Of a stretch of DNA of 64,000 nt, positions 24,801-33,700 are shown one piece after another. Every line of letters begins with the position of its first letter. The first letter of the stretch is position 1. The notes below the pieces were generated by a model. That model did not search any database and was not told where the DNA came from. It was given only the letters and a program-made list of their open reading frames with translations. Where the stretch lies: positions 1,798,001-1,862,000 of the forward strand of contig CAWDNZ010000004.1 in NCBI GenBank assembly GCA_963803845.1. Reading direction: 5' to 3'. The translations under genes and the position numbers were made by a program. This DNA is from JABDIY01 sp963803845 (GTDB lineage: Bacteria > Actinomycetota > Acidimicrobiia > Acidimicrobiales > SZUA-35).

Positions 24801-27800
24801 TCGGCGTGGACCACGAGTTCATCACCACCGACGTGATGAATGAAATCTTTGCCGACAGCCTCGCCCGTCATTCCAACGTGTGCCATGGCTGCTACAAGAC
24901 CATCTACACCACCGCCACCGCGCGAGCCGACCAGCTCGGCATTCCGGTGATCGTCACCGGCCTCTCGCGGGGCCAACTTTTCGAGACCCGCCTCATCCCC
25001 CAGCAGTTCACCGACGAACGATTCGACCCTGCTGCAATCGACCGTGCCGTGCTGGAGGCTCGTCGCGTGTACCACCGGGTGGATGACGGCCCCAACCGCC
25101 TTCTCGACACGACGGTGTTCGACGACGGCGACGTGTTCGATCGCATCCGCTACATCGATTTCTACCGCTACCTCGACGTCGAACTCAGCGAGATGTACCG
25201 GTTCCTGGACACGCAGGCACCATGGCTGAGGCCCGACGACACCGGCCGCTCCACGAACTGCCTCATCAACGCTGCCGGTATTTACACCCACCAACTGGAG
25301 CAGGGGTACCACAACTACGCCGAACCTTACGCATGGGATGTCCGCCTTGGTCACAAGACCCGGGACGAAGCCATAGCTGAGCTCGATGACCAACTTGACG
25401 AGGATGACGTCAAACGTATGTTGGCCGAGGTCGGGTATGAACCTCGGGCCCGCGAGATCTTCACCGCCTGGGTGGAGCTGGCGGACCAAACACAACCCTC
25501 CCCCGCCGATCTGCGGTCATGGCTGGCCAATCGTCTGCCGGCCCATGCCATCCCCTCGGCCTACATGGTGGTGGACCAGCTTCCGATGACCGCCAACGGC
25601 AAACTCGACGTTGCCCAACTTCGGGCACCCAACCGCGTACATCGTTCGGGTTTCACCCTCCACGTGGGAGCCACCAACGAAGTCGAGGAGGCAATCGTGG
25701 AGGTGTGGGAGCGGATTCTCCGAATCGAGCCGATCAGCGTCACGGACGATTTCTTCGACCTCGGGGGCGACTCCCTTGCCGCTCTTCAGGCCATCGTGTC
25801 CGTTGGGGATGCGCTGGGCGTGACCCTGCGTGAAGAACTGATCTTCGGCCACCGAACCCCCCGGGCCCTCGCCGCTGCGATCGGGGCTGAACCCGACAAC
25901 GATCTGGCCGCGGAGTCCACCCAGGATCTGACCCCGGGTGAAGAGGCGATGTTGTTCGACTGGCTGAACGACCCGACATCGTCGAAGAACAACGTGGGGC
26001 GGTGCTACCACATCGAGGGGCCACTCGATCCCGATCGATTGCGGGAGGCGACAGCGCTGGTGGTGGAACGCCACGCGCCGCTGCGAACTGCCTTGATTGA
26101 GCCCCGCGGTCAGGTCGAGTTCAGCTTCGATGTGACCCCAACCCTTGCCCACGAGGAATTCCGGTCGAAGGCCCGGGCTCTTTTCCTGCAACCGTTTGAC
26201 CTCGAGAACGGTCCGTTGCTGCGGGTCCTCCTCGGACCCCTCGACGACGGTGGGTCTGGACTTTTGATCGCCATGCATCATGGAGTCATCGACGAGAGCA
26301 GTTTCGACTCAGTGGTCGCCGACCTCGCTCGGTTCTACGAAGGCGGCCAGCCGGACGCCCTGCCGATGGACTACGGCGAATTCCGGGCACTCCTCATCAA
26401 CGGTTCCGCCCACGAGGACGACCGAACGTTCTGGCTTGATCCCGATCGCTCCGACACCATCACGCCGCCACGATGGTTGCCCACCGCCGGCGGGCCCGAT
26501 GGCTTCATCGAAAGACCGGCCCGGTTCGGAGCCTCTCACCTCGACCTCGGCGGCGGAAGCCGGGCTGCCACCGCCCTGGCTGCGGTCGGCCGGGTCATCC
26601 GCCGGCGGACCGGTGGCAACAAAGTCGAGATCGGCCTTGCGGCATCGGTCCGACCTGCGGCGGCTCAAGGCATGGCTGGCTATGCCCTCAACATCATCCC
26701 TGTTGTGCTGGACCTCTCACAACCGGAGCAAGTCGGATCGACTCTCACCGAGGCATTGGGCCATCGGCAGTACCCGCTGGCCTCGATCGTCCGGGATCGA
26801 CGGCAGAGTGGTTGTGACGAACCCTCGCTGCGGGTGATGCTGGCCTATGGCGAACTTGCACCGGCGAAGATCGGCGGATTCAGTGGTCGACACGATGTAC
26901 TGGCCCCATCCGAGGCCGCTACCGACGTCACGTTCTTCGTACAGGTGCGAGGCGGAGAGGTGAACCTCGGCATTGAATACCGAGGTGAGGCGGTCGCCAG
27001 GGCCGAAGCCGCAGCGATGCTCGCAGAGCTGGAGGCTGAGTTGGTGCCGGAACCGCCGCAACTGCTCGATGAGATCGTGCTCGGTCGGGCCCGGTCCACA
27101 CCCGAGGCTACTGCGGTCAGCGCCGGTGGGGAATCCTTCACCTACGCCGATCTCAACGGCCGGTCCGCGGCCGTTGCAGTTTCGCTGGTCGAACGAGGAG
27201 TCGGCCGCGGCTCGTTCGTAGGAGTTCTGGCATCCCGCCGTTGCGAAACGACTGCCGGAATCCTCGGTGTTCTGAGGACCGGCGCTGCCTATGTACCGAT
27301 CGACCCGGACTACCCGGCCGATCGAATAGCCCACATCATTTCCGATTCAGGCCTCACCGTTCTCGTCCACACCGGTCTCACGGCCCCGGTTCCCGACGGC
27401 GTGGAGCTCATCGATCTCTCAACGATTACCAAGGCCGAATCGGTGCCCGCCGTTCCGCATCGGCACCCCGATGACATTGCCTATGCGATTTACACTTCGG
27501 GCTCCACCGGGACACCCAAAGGGGTGGCTGTTCGCCACCGCAATATCGCCTTCTCCACCTCGATTCGGACCGACGTCTATGGAACCGATCCCAGCCGGTT
27601 TCTCCTGCTGAGTTCGTTCGCCTTCGATTCTTCCATGGTCGCGCTGTGGTGGACGCTGTGCAGCGGCGGCGAACTGGTGCTTCCCGATGAAGGCCTTCAT
27701 TCCGACGTCCATCATCTCGCACAAGTGATCAACGCTCGTCATGTCAGCCATCTGCTTGCGATACCGGCGCTGTACGCCGTACTTCTGGGCGAGGTCGACC

Positions 27801-30007
27801 CTTCGGCATTGACATCGCTCACCGATGTGATCGTGGCCGGAGAGGCGTGTCCCCAAAACCTGGTCGTCTCCCACTTCTCCACCCTCCCCACTGCGGCGCT
27901 CCACAACGAGTACGGACCGACCGAGGCCACGGTCTGGAGCCACCACCATCGATTCGAGCCAAGCTCCGACGCCAGTGCACCGGTACCCATCGGAACGGTC
28001 ATCCCGGGCGCAGTTGACCTGGTCATCGACGATGCCAGCCGGCCGGTATCGGTCGGGGGAACCGGGGAACTCCTGGTCGGCGGGCCTGGCCTGAGTGCCG
28101 GGTATCTAAACAACCCCCATCTCACCTCGGAGCGATTCGTGGATGTGGAGGGTCGCCTGTTCTACCGGACCGGTGACATGGTACGGGTTCTCGACGGGGG
28201 TGCTCTCGAGTTCATCGGGCGCACCGACGACCAGGTGAAGATTCGGGGTATCCGGATCGAGCTCGGCGAGATCGAATCGAAGCTCGTGACCGATCCTCGG
28301 ATCCGCTCGGCTGCGGTTGGGACAGTGGACACCCTCAACGGACCTCGCATCGTGGCGTGGTACTGCCCGGCCGGTGGCTCGCCTCTCGACATCGATGAGC
28401 TCCGCACACAGCTGAGGGAAGTTCTGCCCGAGGCGATGGTGCCGTCGCATTTCGTCGAAGTCGCCCACATGCCGTTGGGCCCGAACGGCAAGATCGATCG
28501 CCACGCTCTTCCCGAGCCGTCGCCCCCCACCACGCCGACCGGAGCCACCGCCAGTGCGGAGTCGCCCAGCGAAGCGGTCATGTGCCGCATCTGGGGAGAG
28601 GTTCTTGGGGTCCCGAACGTCTCAACCGCTGACAATTTCTTCGATCTTGGCGGGGACTCGATATTGAGTATCCGTATCGTTGCGGGCCTTCGCCGGAGTG
28701 GGATCCGGGTGCGACCACGAGACCTGTTCGAACACCCGACGATCGCAGAATTGGCCGGCGTCGCCACCACCGAGGAAGCAACTGGGTCCACAACCCATTC
28801 CCGACTGGTGGGATCGGTTCCGTTGTTACCCATGCAGCGCTGGTTCTTCGCTCAGGACTTCGAAGATCCGAACCACTGGAATCAATCGATGTGGTTCGAG
28901 GCGTCGGGCTCGATCGATCGTCGGATCGTCGAACAGGCGCTCGCGAAGGTCATCGACCATCACGATGCCCTTCGGGCCACATTTACCTGGGAAGACCAAG
29001 GTTGGTACCAGGAAGTCCTCGACACCGGGGCCGAGCCGGTGGTACAGGAATTTCGCAACCTCAACGAGGCTGCTCTACCTGCGGTTGCAGAATCTGTAGA
29101 AGCACAACTCGACATCGGGCGCGGTGAACTCGTTGCCGCCGCCATATTCCGGCAGCGCAATGCGCCCGACCGGTTGTTTCTGACGATCCACCACCTCGGG
29201 ATCGATGGCGTCTCCTGGCGACCGTTGCTCGAGGACCTGACCACGGCCTACCTCGCCCTCGCCGACGGGCGTGACGTGGTGCTTCCCGCTCGCACTGCGA
29301 GCCTCACCGACTGGGCCGCCGCCCTGGATGGTCTCGACATCGACCCCCACTGGACCCAACTGGAGGAGCGTCTGCCCGAACCTTCCGATGTGCGTCGTCG
29401 GCAGGACGCGGGTGAACAGATCACCGTCACCGTCGAGGCCGGACCCATCGACGGGCTGGTCGATCGATTGCTTGTAGCCATCGGCCGAGCTCACCGAGAT
29501 GTCTTCGGATGGGATCGGCTCACCGCAACACTCGAGGGCCACGGTAGAACCGAAAGCCTCGACGTTGATCTCTCCCGCACGGTTGGATGGTTCACTGCCA
29601 TGTACCCGGTCGATCTGGATCTGGATGACCCATCGACCACCATCGCCGATGTCCCAAACGACGGCGTCGGCGCGCTAGCTGGGATCGAGCGTATGCCACG
29701 CCTGGTGATCAACTATCTCGGCCAGCTCGATCGGTCGTTGGCGGCAACTGATTTGCTCGTCCCGGCGTCGGGGATTCTGGCCGGTTATGGCGGCGACAAC
29801 CACCGTGTTCACGACCTGGGGATACTGAGCCACGTTGCCGATGGGCACCTCCATGTCACGTGGGACTATGTGCCCGCCGACCATGCCACCTCCGACATCG
29901 AGAGTGTGACCGAAGCATTCCAACGCCACTTCGCCGCTCCTCGCTACGACCTCCTGGACCTTTCGAGCACAGACCTCGATGCCATCGCTGGTCTGCTGGA
30001 CTTGTGA
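21869..30007 (+). CDS. nonribosomal peptide synthetase, C-A(split by PP-loop ATPase)-T-C-A-T-E
   Basis: A 2712-residue two-module NRPS. Module 1: C domain (LALSPMQRVLW; HHVITDA near 150), A domain with TSGSTGEPKG near 590, NEYGPTEA near 725 and GRADEQIKVGGIRL near 825. A zinc ribbon (C869, C872, C889, C892) and PP-loop SGGKDS (934-939) follow; the A domain then resumes with RLPAHAIPSAYM and NGK (1243-1245). T domain serine is S1302. Module 2: C (HHGVIDE, H1470), A (TSGSTGTPKG at 1876), T (S2264). It ends in an epimerization domain with HHLGIDGVSW (H2441-W2450), EGHGR (2556-2560), RTVGWFTAMYPV and NYLGQLD. Selectivity residues: A1 DLTKVGEVG (Asn/Asp-like), A2 DSVLIAEVW (no prediction). There is no thioesterase, so the chain must pass to another enzyme. 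ATG 21902 has a better ribosome site (AGGA, 5 nt) than 21869. Confidence 0.95.
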   Translation: MDHMAGEIRNLMNMTAEEIPVAIGSTLALSPMQRVLWASQRRHPTSPHQNMALLSHIDGVIDSSRLARAFAEVVAASDVLRTTIKETRDGHLVRLSNEPATTEIIQLDRTQARRWAAQRVATPLDMRRRGYESVIVEHPDNTSSWYLDLHHVITDATASAAVFEATAAAYLGNRPEIPLYYPWSAAVGEASDRRSGRARAHWSSRSPAPRLGALYRPVVTPEPLSRRLQPTIPEDLRVVIDSRLSSDFAGLTEDLAWTSLLMTSTSLYLHRITGADRLALGLPVHNRTGLDPYLFGPVMEVFPVDVEVEANDTFRTLHRRVAKAVMQTIRHSRPGTAPTASDIDAVINVIPRGGIATFGPHSVSTDWIHSGATDASHLLRVQLTTYADAQPSLILDLNHAAADDDQASRAGDHYLTVLTQMVDDPDRPIGAGSIVTQAEVALLDAWGDRRSETADPPLLPERLFDSDSGLARSAISGERILRGQELLDEVARVGSWLRSEHRIGPGRRVAIEMLRSTDAVVAILATMWAGGSYVPIDPTQPAARRTALIAQAGCETVLTALPAASAAHAGAEPTAVADTDEAYLLFTSGSTGEPKGVPISHRGLADYAEFARSHYLASGEAPVVPLFSALTFDLTVTSLFIPLLTGGTLLVVADDGVPGLRAIAERPDITWAKATPSHLEILLQLLPDRHGLHTLVVGGEAFGSRLATQLRERLPGLKVFNEYGPTEAVVGCMIHRARPDEPWADVPIGRPAPGVELRVLDRYRQPVPIGSPGELYISHRGVTSGYLGTDEPGPFIELDGHRFYRSGDLVRFVAPGVLTYLGRADEQIKVGGIRLDPTEVERQLEAHPAVVRAAVRMWRPQWRRPDQHCVQCGLPSNVPGADFDESGVCGICHQYDQIKGHADVYFKSLEDLIAERERARIERRGRYDCLHLLSGGKDSTYALYKLVELGFEVYAVTLDNGFISEGAKANARKSAADLGVDHEFITTDVMNEIFADSLARHSNVCHGCYKTIYTTATARADQLGIPVIVTGLSRGQLFETRLIPQQFTDERFDPAAIDRAVLEARRVYHRVDDGPNRLLDTTVFDDGDVFDRIRYIDFYRYLDVELSEMYRFLDTQAPWLRPDDTGRSTNCLINAAGIYTHQLEQGYHNYAEPYAWDVRLGHKTRDEAIAELDDQLDEDDVKRMLAEVGYEPRAREIFTAWVELADQTQPSPADLRSWLANRLPAHAIPSAYMVVDQLPMTANGKLDVAQLRAPNRVHRSGFTLHVGATNEVEEAIVEVWERILRIEPISVTDDFFDLGGDSLAALQAIVSVGDALGVTLREELIFGHRTPRALAAAIGAEPDNDLAAESTQDLTPGEEAMLFDWLNDPTSSKNNVGRCYHIEGPLDPDRLREATALVVERHAPLRTALIEPRGQVEFSFDVTPTLAHEEFRSKARALFLQPFDLENGPLLRVLLGPLDDGGSGLLIAMHHGVIDESSFDSVVADLARFYEGGQPDALPMDYGEFRALLINGSAHEDDRTFWLDPDRSDTITPPRWLPTAGGPDGFIERPARFGASHLDLGGGSRAATALAAVGRVIRRRTGGNKVEIGLAASVRPAAAQGMAGYALNIIPVVLDLSQPEQVGSTLTEALGHRQYPLASIVRDRRQSGCDEPSLRVMLAYGELAPAKIGGFSGRHDVLAPSEAATDVTFFVQVRGGEVNLGIEYRGEAVARAEAAAMLAELEAELVPEPPQLLDEIVLGRARSTPEATAVSAGGESFTYADLNGRSAAVAVSLVERGVGRGSFVGVLASRRCETTAGILGVLRTGAAYVPIDPDYPADRIAHIISDSGLTVLVHTGLTAPVPDGVELIDLSTITKAESVPAVPHRHPDDIAYAIYTSGSTGTPKGVAVRHRNIAFSTSIRTDVYGTDPSRFLLLSSFAFDSSMVALWWTLCSGGELVLPDEGLHSDVHHLAQVINARHVSHLLAIPALYAVLLGEVDPSALTSLTDVIVAGEACPQNLVVSHFSTLPTAALHNEYGPTEATVWSHHHRFEPSSDASAPVPIGTVIPGAVDLVIDDASRPVSVGGTGELLVGGPGLSAGYLNNPHLTSERFVDVEGRLFYRTGDMVRVLDGGALEFIGRTDDQVKIRGIRIELGEIESKLVTDPRIRSAAVGTVDTLNGPRIVAWYCPAGGSPLDIDELRTQLREVLPEAMVPSHFVEVAHMPLGPNGKIDRHALPEPSPPTTPTGATASAESPSEAVMCRIWGEVLGVPNVSTADNFFDLGGDSILSIRIVAGLRRSGIRVRPRDLFEHPTIAELAGVATTEEATGSTTHSRLVGSVPLLPMQRWFFAQDFEDPNHWNQSMWFEASGSIDRRIVEQALAKVIDHHDALRATFTWEDQGWYQEVLDTGAEPVVQEFRNLNEAALPAVAESVEAQLDIGRGELVAAAIFRQRNAPDRLFLTIHHLGIDGVSWRPLLEDLTTAYLALADGRDVVLPARTASLTDWAAALDGLDIDPHWTQLEERLPEPSDVRRRQDAGEQITVTVEAGPIDGLVDRLLVAIGRAHRDVFGWDRLTATLEGHGRTESLDVDLSRTVGWFTAMYPVDLDLDDPSTTIADVPNDGVGALAGIERMPRLVINYLGQLDRSLAATDLLVPASGILAGYGGDNHRVHDLGILSHVADGHLHVTWDYVPADHATSDIESVTEAFQRHFAAPRYDLLDLSSTDLDAIAGLLDL

Positions 30008-30036
30008 GCTGTGTGCAGGTGGTCAACCGAATGTGG

Positions 30037-30726
30037 TCAGCCTGAGGGCCCCGAGCGCTCGAACACGTAGTACGGCGCACTACTGAGGAGCGCAACCACC
30101 CACGGCTGGCTGGTGGATCCGCTGAGGTTCCGAACCGAACGACGATGAAAGCCAGCCTTTTCGGTCTCGGCGGTGACCGCCCGAACCGTGGCCTGGTGCA
30201 GTTCGAGTCCATTGTAATCGATGAGGGTGGCCCGAACGAAGCGACCCGATCCCAAGTACTTCATGCGTGCCTTCAACATGGGAGCGGAACGGAATCCCCC
30301 TGGTGACAGCGAAAGCCCCATCGGGTTGAACGCATTGAAGACGAGGCTTCCCCCCGGCCGCAGAACCCTCCGGATCTCCGCGAGTGCGCGGGCACGGTCC
30401 TGGGCTGAAAGGACGTAGTCGAAGCCGTGCAGAGCTACCTGCACCACGTCGAAAGAACGATCTGCAAGTGGGAGCGAAAGGAGATCAGCAGCTGCCAGTC
30501 CCATACCGGAATGTGCACCGAACTCGGCCAGTGCGGCCGGATTGATCTCGATCGATGTCACGATCGCATCGCGCGTCACCGCTTTCAGAGCAGATCGGCC
30601 GGTTGCGCCGGTCCCGACGTCGAGCACCGCCCGGCCAGGTTGCGCAAGCAGCTCGTCAAGGATCTGATCCTCCACCGCAAAGTCGAGTACGTGCCTGTAG
30701 ATGTGTGTTCTGGCGGTCTCAGGCAT
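30037..30726 (-). CDS. class I SAM-dependent methyltransferase
   Basis: A 229-residue methyltransferase of the Methyltransf_11/25 type. Motif I is AVLDVGTGATGRSAL, the acidic residue is in VTSIEINPAAL, and motif IV is FDVVQVALHGFDYVL, followed by EIRRVLRPGGSLVFNAFNP. It begins at ATG 30726, overlapping the end of the upstream NRPS gene by 8 nt, so it is the last gene of the dehydrogenase-NRPS-methyltransferase operon. It probably methylates the peptide or a building block (N-, O- or C-methylation cannot be told apart). It converges with the other NRPS gene, 29 bp between stops. Confidence 0.9.
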   Translation of the reverse strand: MPETARTHIYRHVLDFAVEDQILDELLAQPGRAVLDVGTGATGRSALKAVTRDAIVTSIEINPAALAEFGAHSGMGLAAADLLSLPLADRSFDVVQVALHGFDYVLSAQDRARALAEIRRVLRPGGSLVFNAFNPMGLSLSPGGFRSAPMLKARMKYLGSGRFVRATLIDYNGLELHQATVRAVTAETEKAGFHRRSVRNLSGSTSQPWVVALLSSAPYYVFERSGPSG

Positions 30727-33700
30727 CGAGCGCATCAGCCAGCCGCTGGGCGAAGACACCGGCGTGAGGCTCCTCGAGCAGGGTCAGATGATCGCCTGGG
30801 ACCTTCACCACCGTCAGGTCGCTCGCCACCGTGCTCCAACCCCGTGCGTCGTCGATGACGCCCTCCCAGATGTCGAAGACCTCCTCGGAGGACATCATGA
30901 TCACCGGAACGTCCACCTCACCGATCTCGACGTCGGACCACAGGTTGATGAGATGGTTGGTGAGTTCCCATTTCCGGACCTCGAAGGGGACCTGATCGGG
31001 TTCAGGATCGGTCTGGGTTCTTTTCCTTGCTCGGTTGAGGCGGCGCGATTCAACCTTGTCCAGGACCCGGTTGAATCCGTAGTGCGGCCCGATCCGGAAC
31101 AGCTTGGCGAGATGTTCCGACACAGGAATCTCACGGGGTCGCAGGTCGGGCAGGAACGTGTCCATGAGTATCAGAGCCTCGATCACCTCACCGCTGGCCT
31201 GGAGACGTTTCACCAGTTCAGAAGCGATGACACCACCCATGGAGAATCCTGCCAGCCGGTAGGGGCCGGCGGGTTGGACCCGACGGATCTCGGCTAGGTA
31301 GCTCTCGATGACCTCTTCCCGCGACTCGTGCATGGATGACACGCCGTCCACACCGGCAGCCTGGACGCCCCAGAGGTTGTACCGACCAGCGAGGTGGCGG
31401 CCGGTGGGTTGGAAGGTGAGGATGTCACCGCCGGCTCCGTGCACCATGAAAAGGTTCGAGAGTTCGGGATCAGGATCCAGGATCGGAACCACGTGCTTGA
31501 GTGGCTGGGACTCTTGTCCGGAAACCGACGGCGCCGCGTGCTCGCTCTCCCCGGTTGCCAGGGATCGGGGCGTGCCGGTGCGGAGGAGCTGGGCAAGTCC
31601 TACCGGGAGTCCGAGATCTTTTCTGATCCTGCTCACGAGCCGCATGGCGAGCATCGAGTGGCCGCCGGCATCGAAGAAATCATCGTCGGGGCCAAGCGAG
31701 GGTTGTTCCATGACCTCACGCCAGAGCCCCAGCATGGCGGCTTCTGCCTCGGTGAGGTCCGAATCGTCGAGGGAGGAGGTGGGCTGGGCTGTTGTCGGAT
31801 CGGGCAGGGCATGACGATTGACCTTGCCGTTGGGCAGAACAGGGAAGTGGTCTAGCACGATCACCTGTGAAGGGACCATGACCTGGGGTACGAGCGAGCG
31901 GGCATGATCCAGCAGTTCGACCGGATCGGGTGACCCGTCGAGCACGGTGACATAGGCAATCAAGGTGTTGCCGACCGCAGTTGGGCGACCGGCCACGACC
32001 GCTCGATCCACCGTCGGATGCGACGCAAGGGCTGTCTCCACCTCACCCAGTTCGATTCTGACGCCCCGAACCTTGACCTGGTGATCGGTCCGTCCGAGAT
32101 ATTCAAGAACTCCGTCGGGCCGCCAGCGCGCCATGTCGCCAGACCGGTAGAGGCGTGCATGATCGGACTCGCCGTTGGAAAAGGGGTTCGGCACGAATCG
32201 TTCTGCGGTCAGGTCGGGACGGTTCCAGTAGCCGGGCGAGACACCCACGCCGGACACGTGAAGTTCTCCGGGCACCCCCACGGGAACCTGTCGATCGTGC
32301 CGGTCGAGCACCCGAACTCCCATATTCGCGATCGGACGCCCGATCGGGGAGAGATCCTGTCCTGCGGTGACCTCAGCCACGGTTGCATCGGGGCTGACTT
32401 CGGACATCCCGTACAGGTTGATGAGTGTGCGGCCCGGCAACAACTTGGCGAACCGGTCGGCGGTGACGGCGGCGAGTGCTTCGCCGCTGGAGGTCCACAT
32501 GGTGAGTTGGGGCAACAACTCGGCCAAGTTCTCGGCATGTTCGACGAGGAGATCGAGTAGCGAGGGAACCAGCGTCACGCGCCGGATGGGATAGGCGGCA
32601 AGGGTGGCAATCAGCGCGTCCGGATCGGTCACGATGTCGTCATCGATCAACAGGACAGGGTTTCCGTGAAGGAGCGCGCCCCACAGCTCCCACAGGTGAT
32701 CGGCGAATCCCAGGGTGGTCTTCTGGGGTGAGACCTCTCCCGGTTCCAGCGGGTAGGCCTGCCACTGCCATTCCAGCCTGCTCAACATTCCACCGTGATG
32801 GATTCGCACCCCTTTGGGAATTCCGGTACTGCCGGAGGTGAAAGTGAGCAGGAGTGTGCTGTCCGGCGTCGGGCCGGCCGGATCGATGACGGGGTCATCA
32901 CCATGGTCGGCGGCGCTGATCGAGCTCACGTCGACGAATGTGACCGTCTGTCCACCGCAGGCGTTCTGCGCGTTCTCGCGGGCATCGGGCACGGTGAGAA
33001 CCACCGGGGCCTCGGAGACCTCCAGCATCAGCGCCAGGCGTGCCGGCGGGAACCGCGGATCGAGGGGTAGATATGCACCGCCGGCCATGATCGTGCCCAC
33101 GACTGCGACGACCATCTCGATGCTGCGGGGAATCGCAACACCAACCGGAACTTCGGGACCAACACCGAGTCGCCCGAGTTCGGCTGCGACCCGGCGGCCC
33201 CGGGCAACCAGTTCGGCATAGGTCATGGTGCGCCCGCGTTCGATCAGAGCGACCGCATCGGGGGTTTCCTCAGCTTGATCCAACAGTCGGGATGTGATGG
33301 TTGCCGATCGATCGAAAATGAGCGAGGGACCCTGCCACCGGTCGAACTGCTTGATGTCGATGTCGGTCAGAAACCGCTGCTCGCCGATCGTTGCCTGCGG
33401 TTCGGATGCGAGGCCGGAGAGGGTATGCCGGAAGTGGTCCATCATCCGGGCGACGGCGTCGGGAAAGAGGCGGTTGCGGTTGAAGTTGGCGAGGAGTTTG
33501 AGCGCGCCATTGTCCATCCCCACCAACAGGGTGAGGGGATAATTGGTCTGTTCGAACACCGTCTTGTTCTGGAGGGTGAGTGAACCATCGGGCTGGTCGC
33601 CTGGCCGCGGGTAGTTCTCGAACACGAGGACCGTATCGAAGAGGTCAGTGCCGATCGGGATTCCCACCTGACGGTGCAGATCGGCCAGCGAGGCCGTCGA

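Noticed and set aside
24445..25545. That the PP-loop segment is a separate gene wrongly fused
   Set aside because: The frame is continuous with A8 before and A9-A10 after it, there are no stops, and the site is a known insertion point in other A domains.
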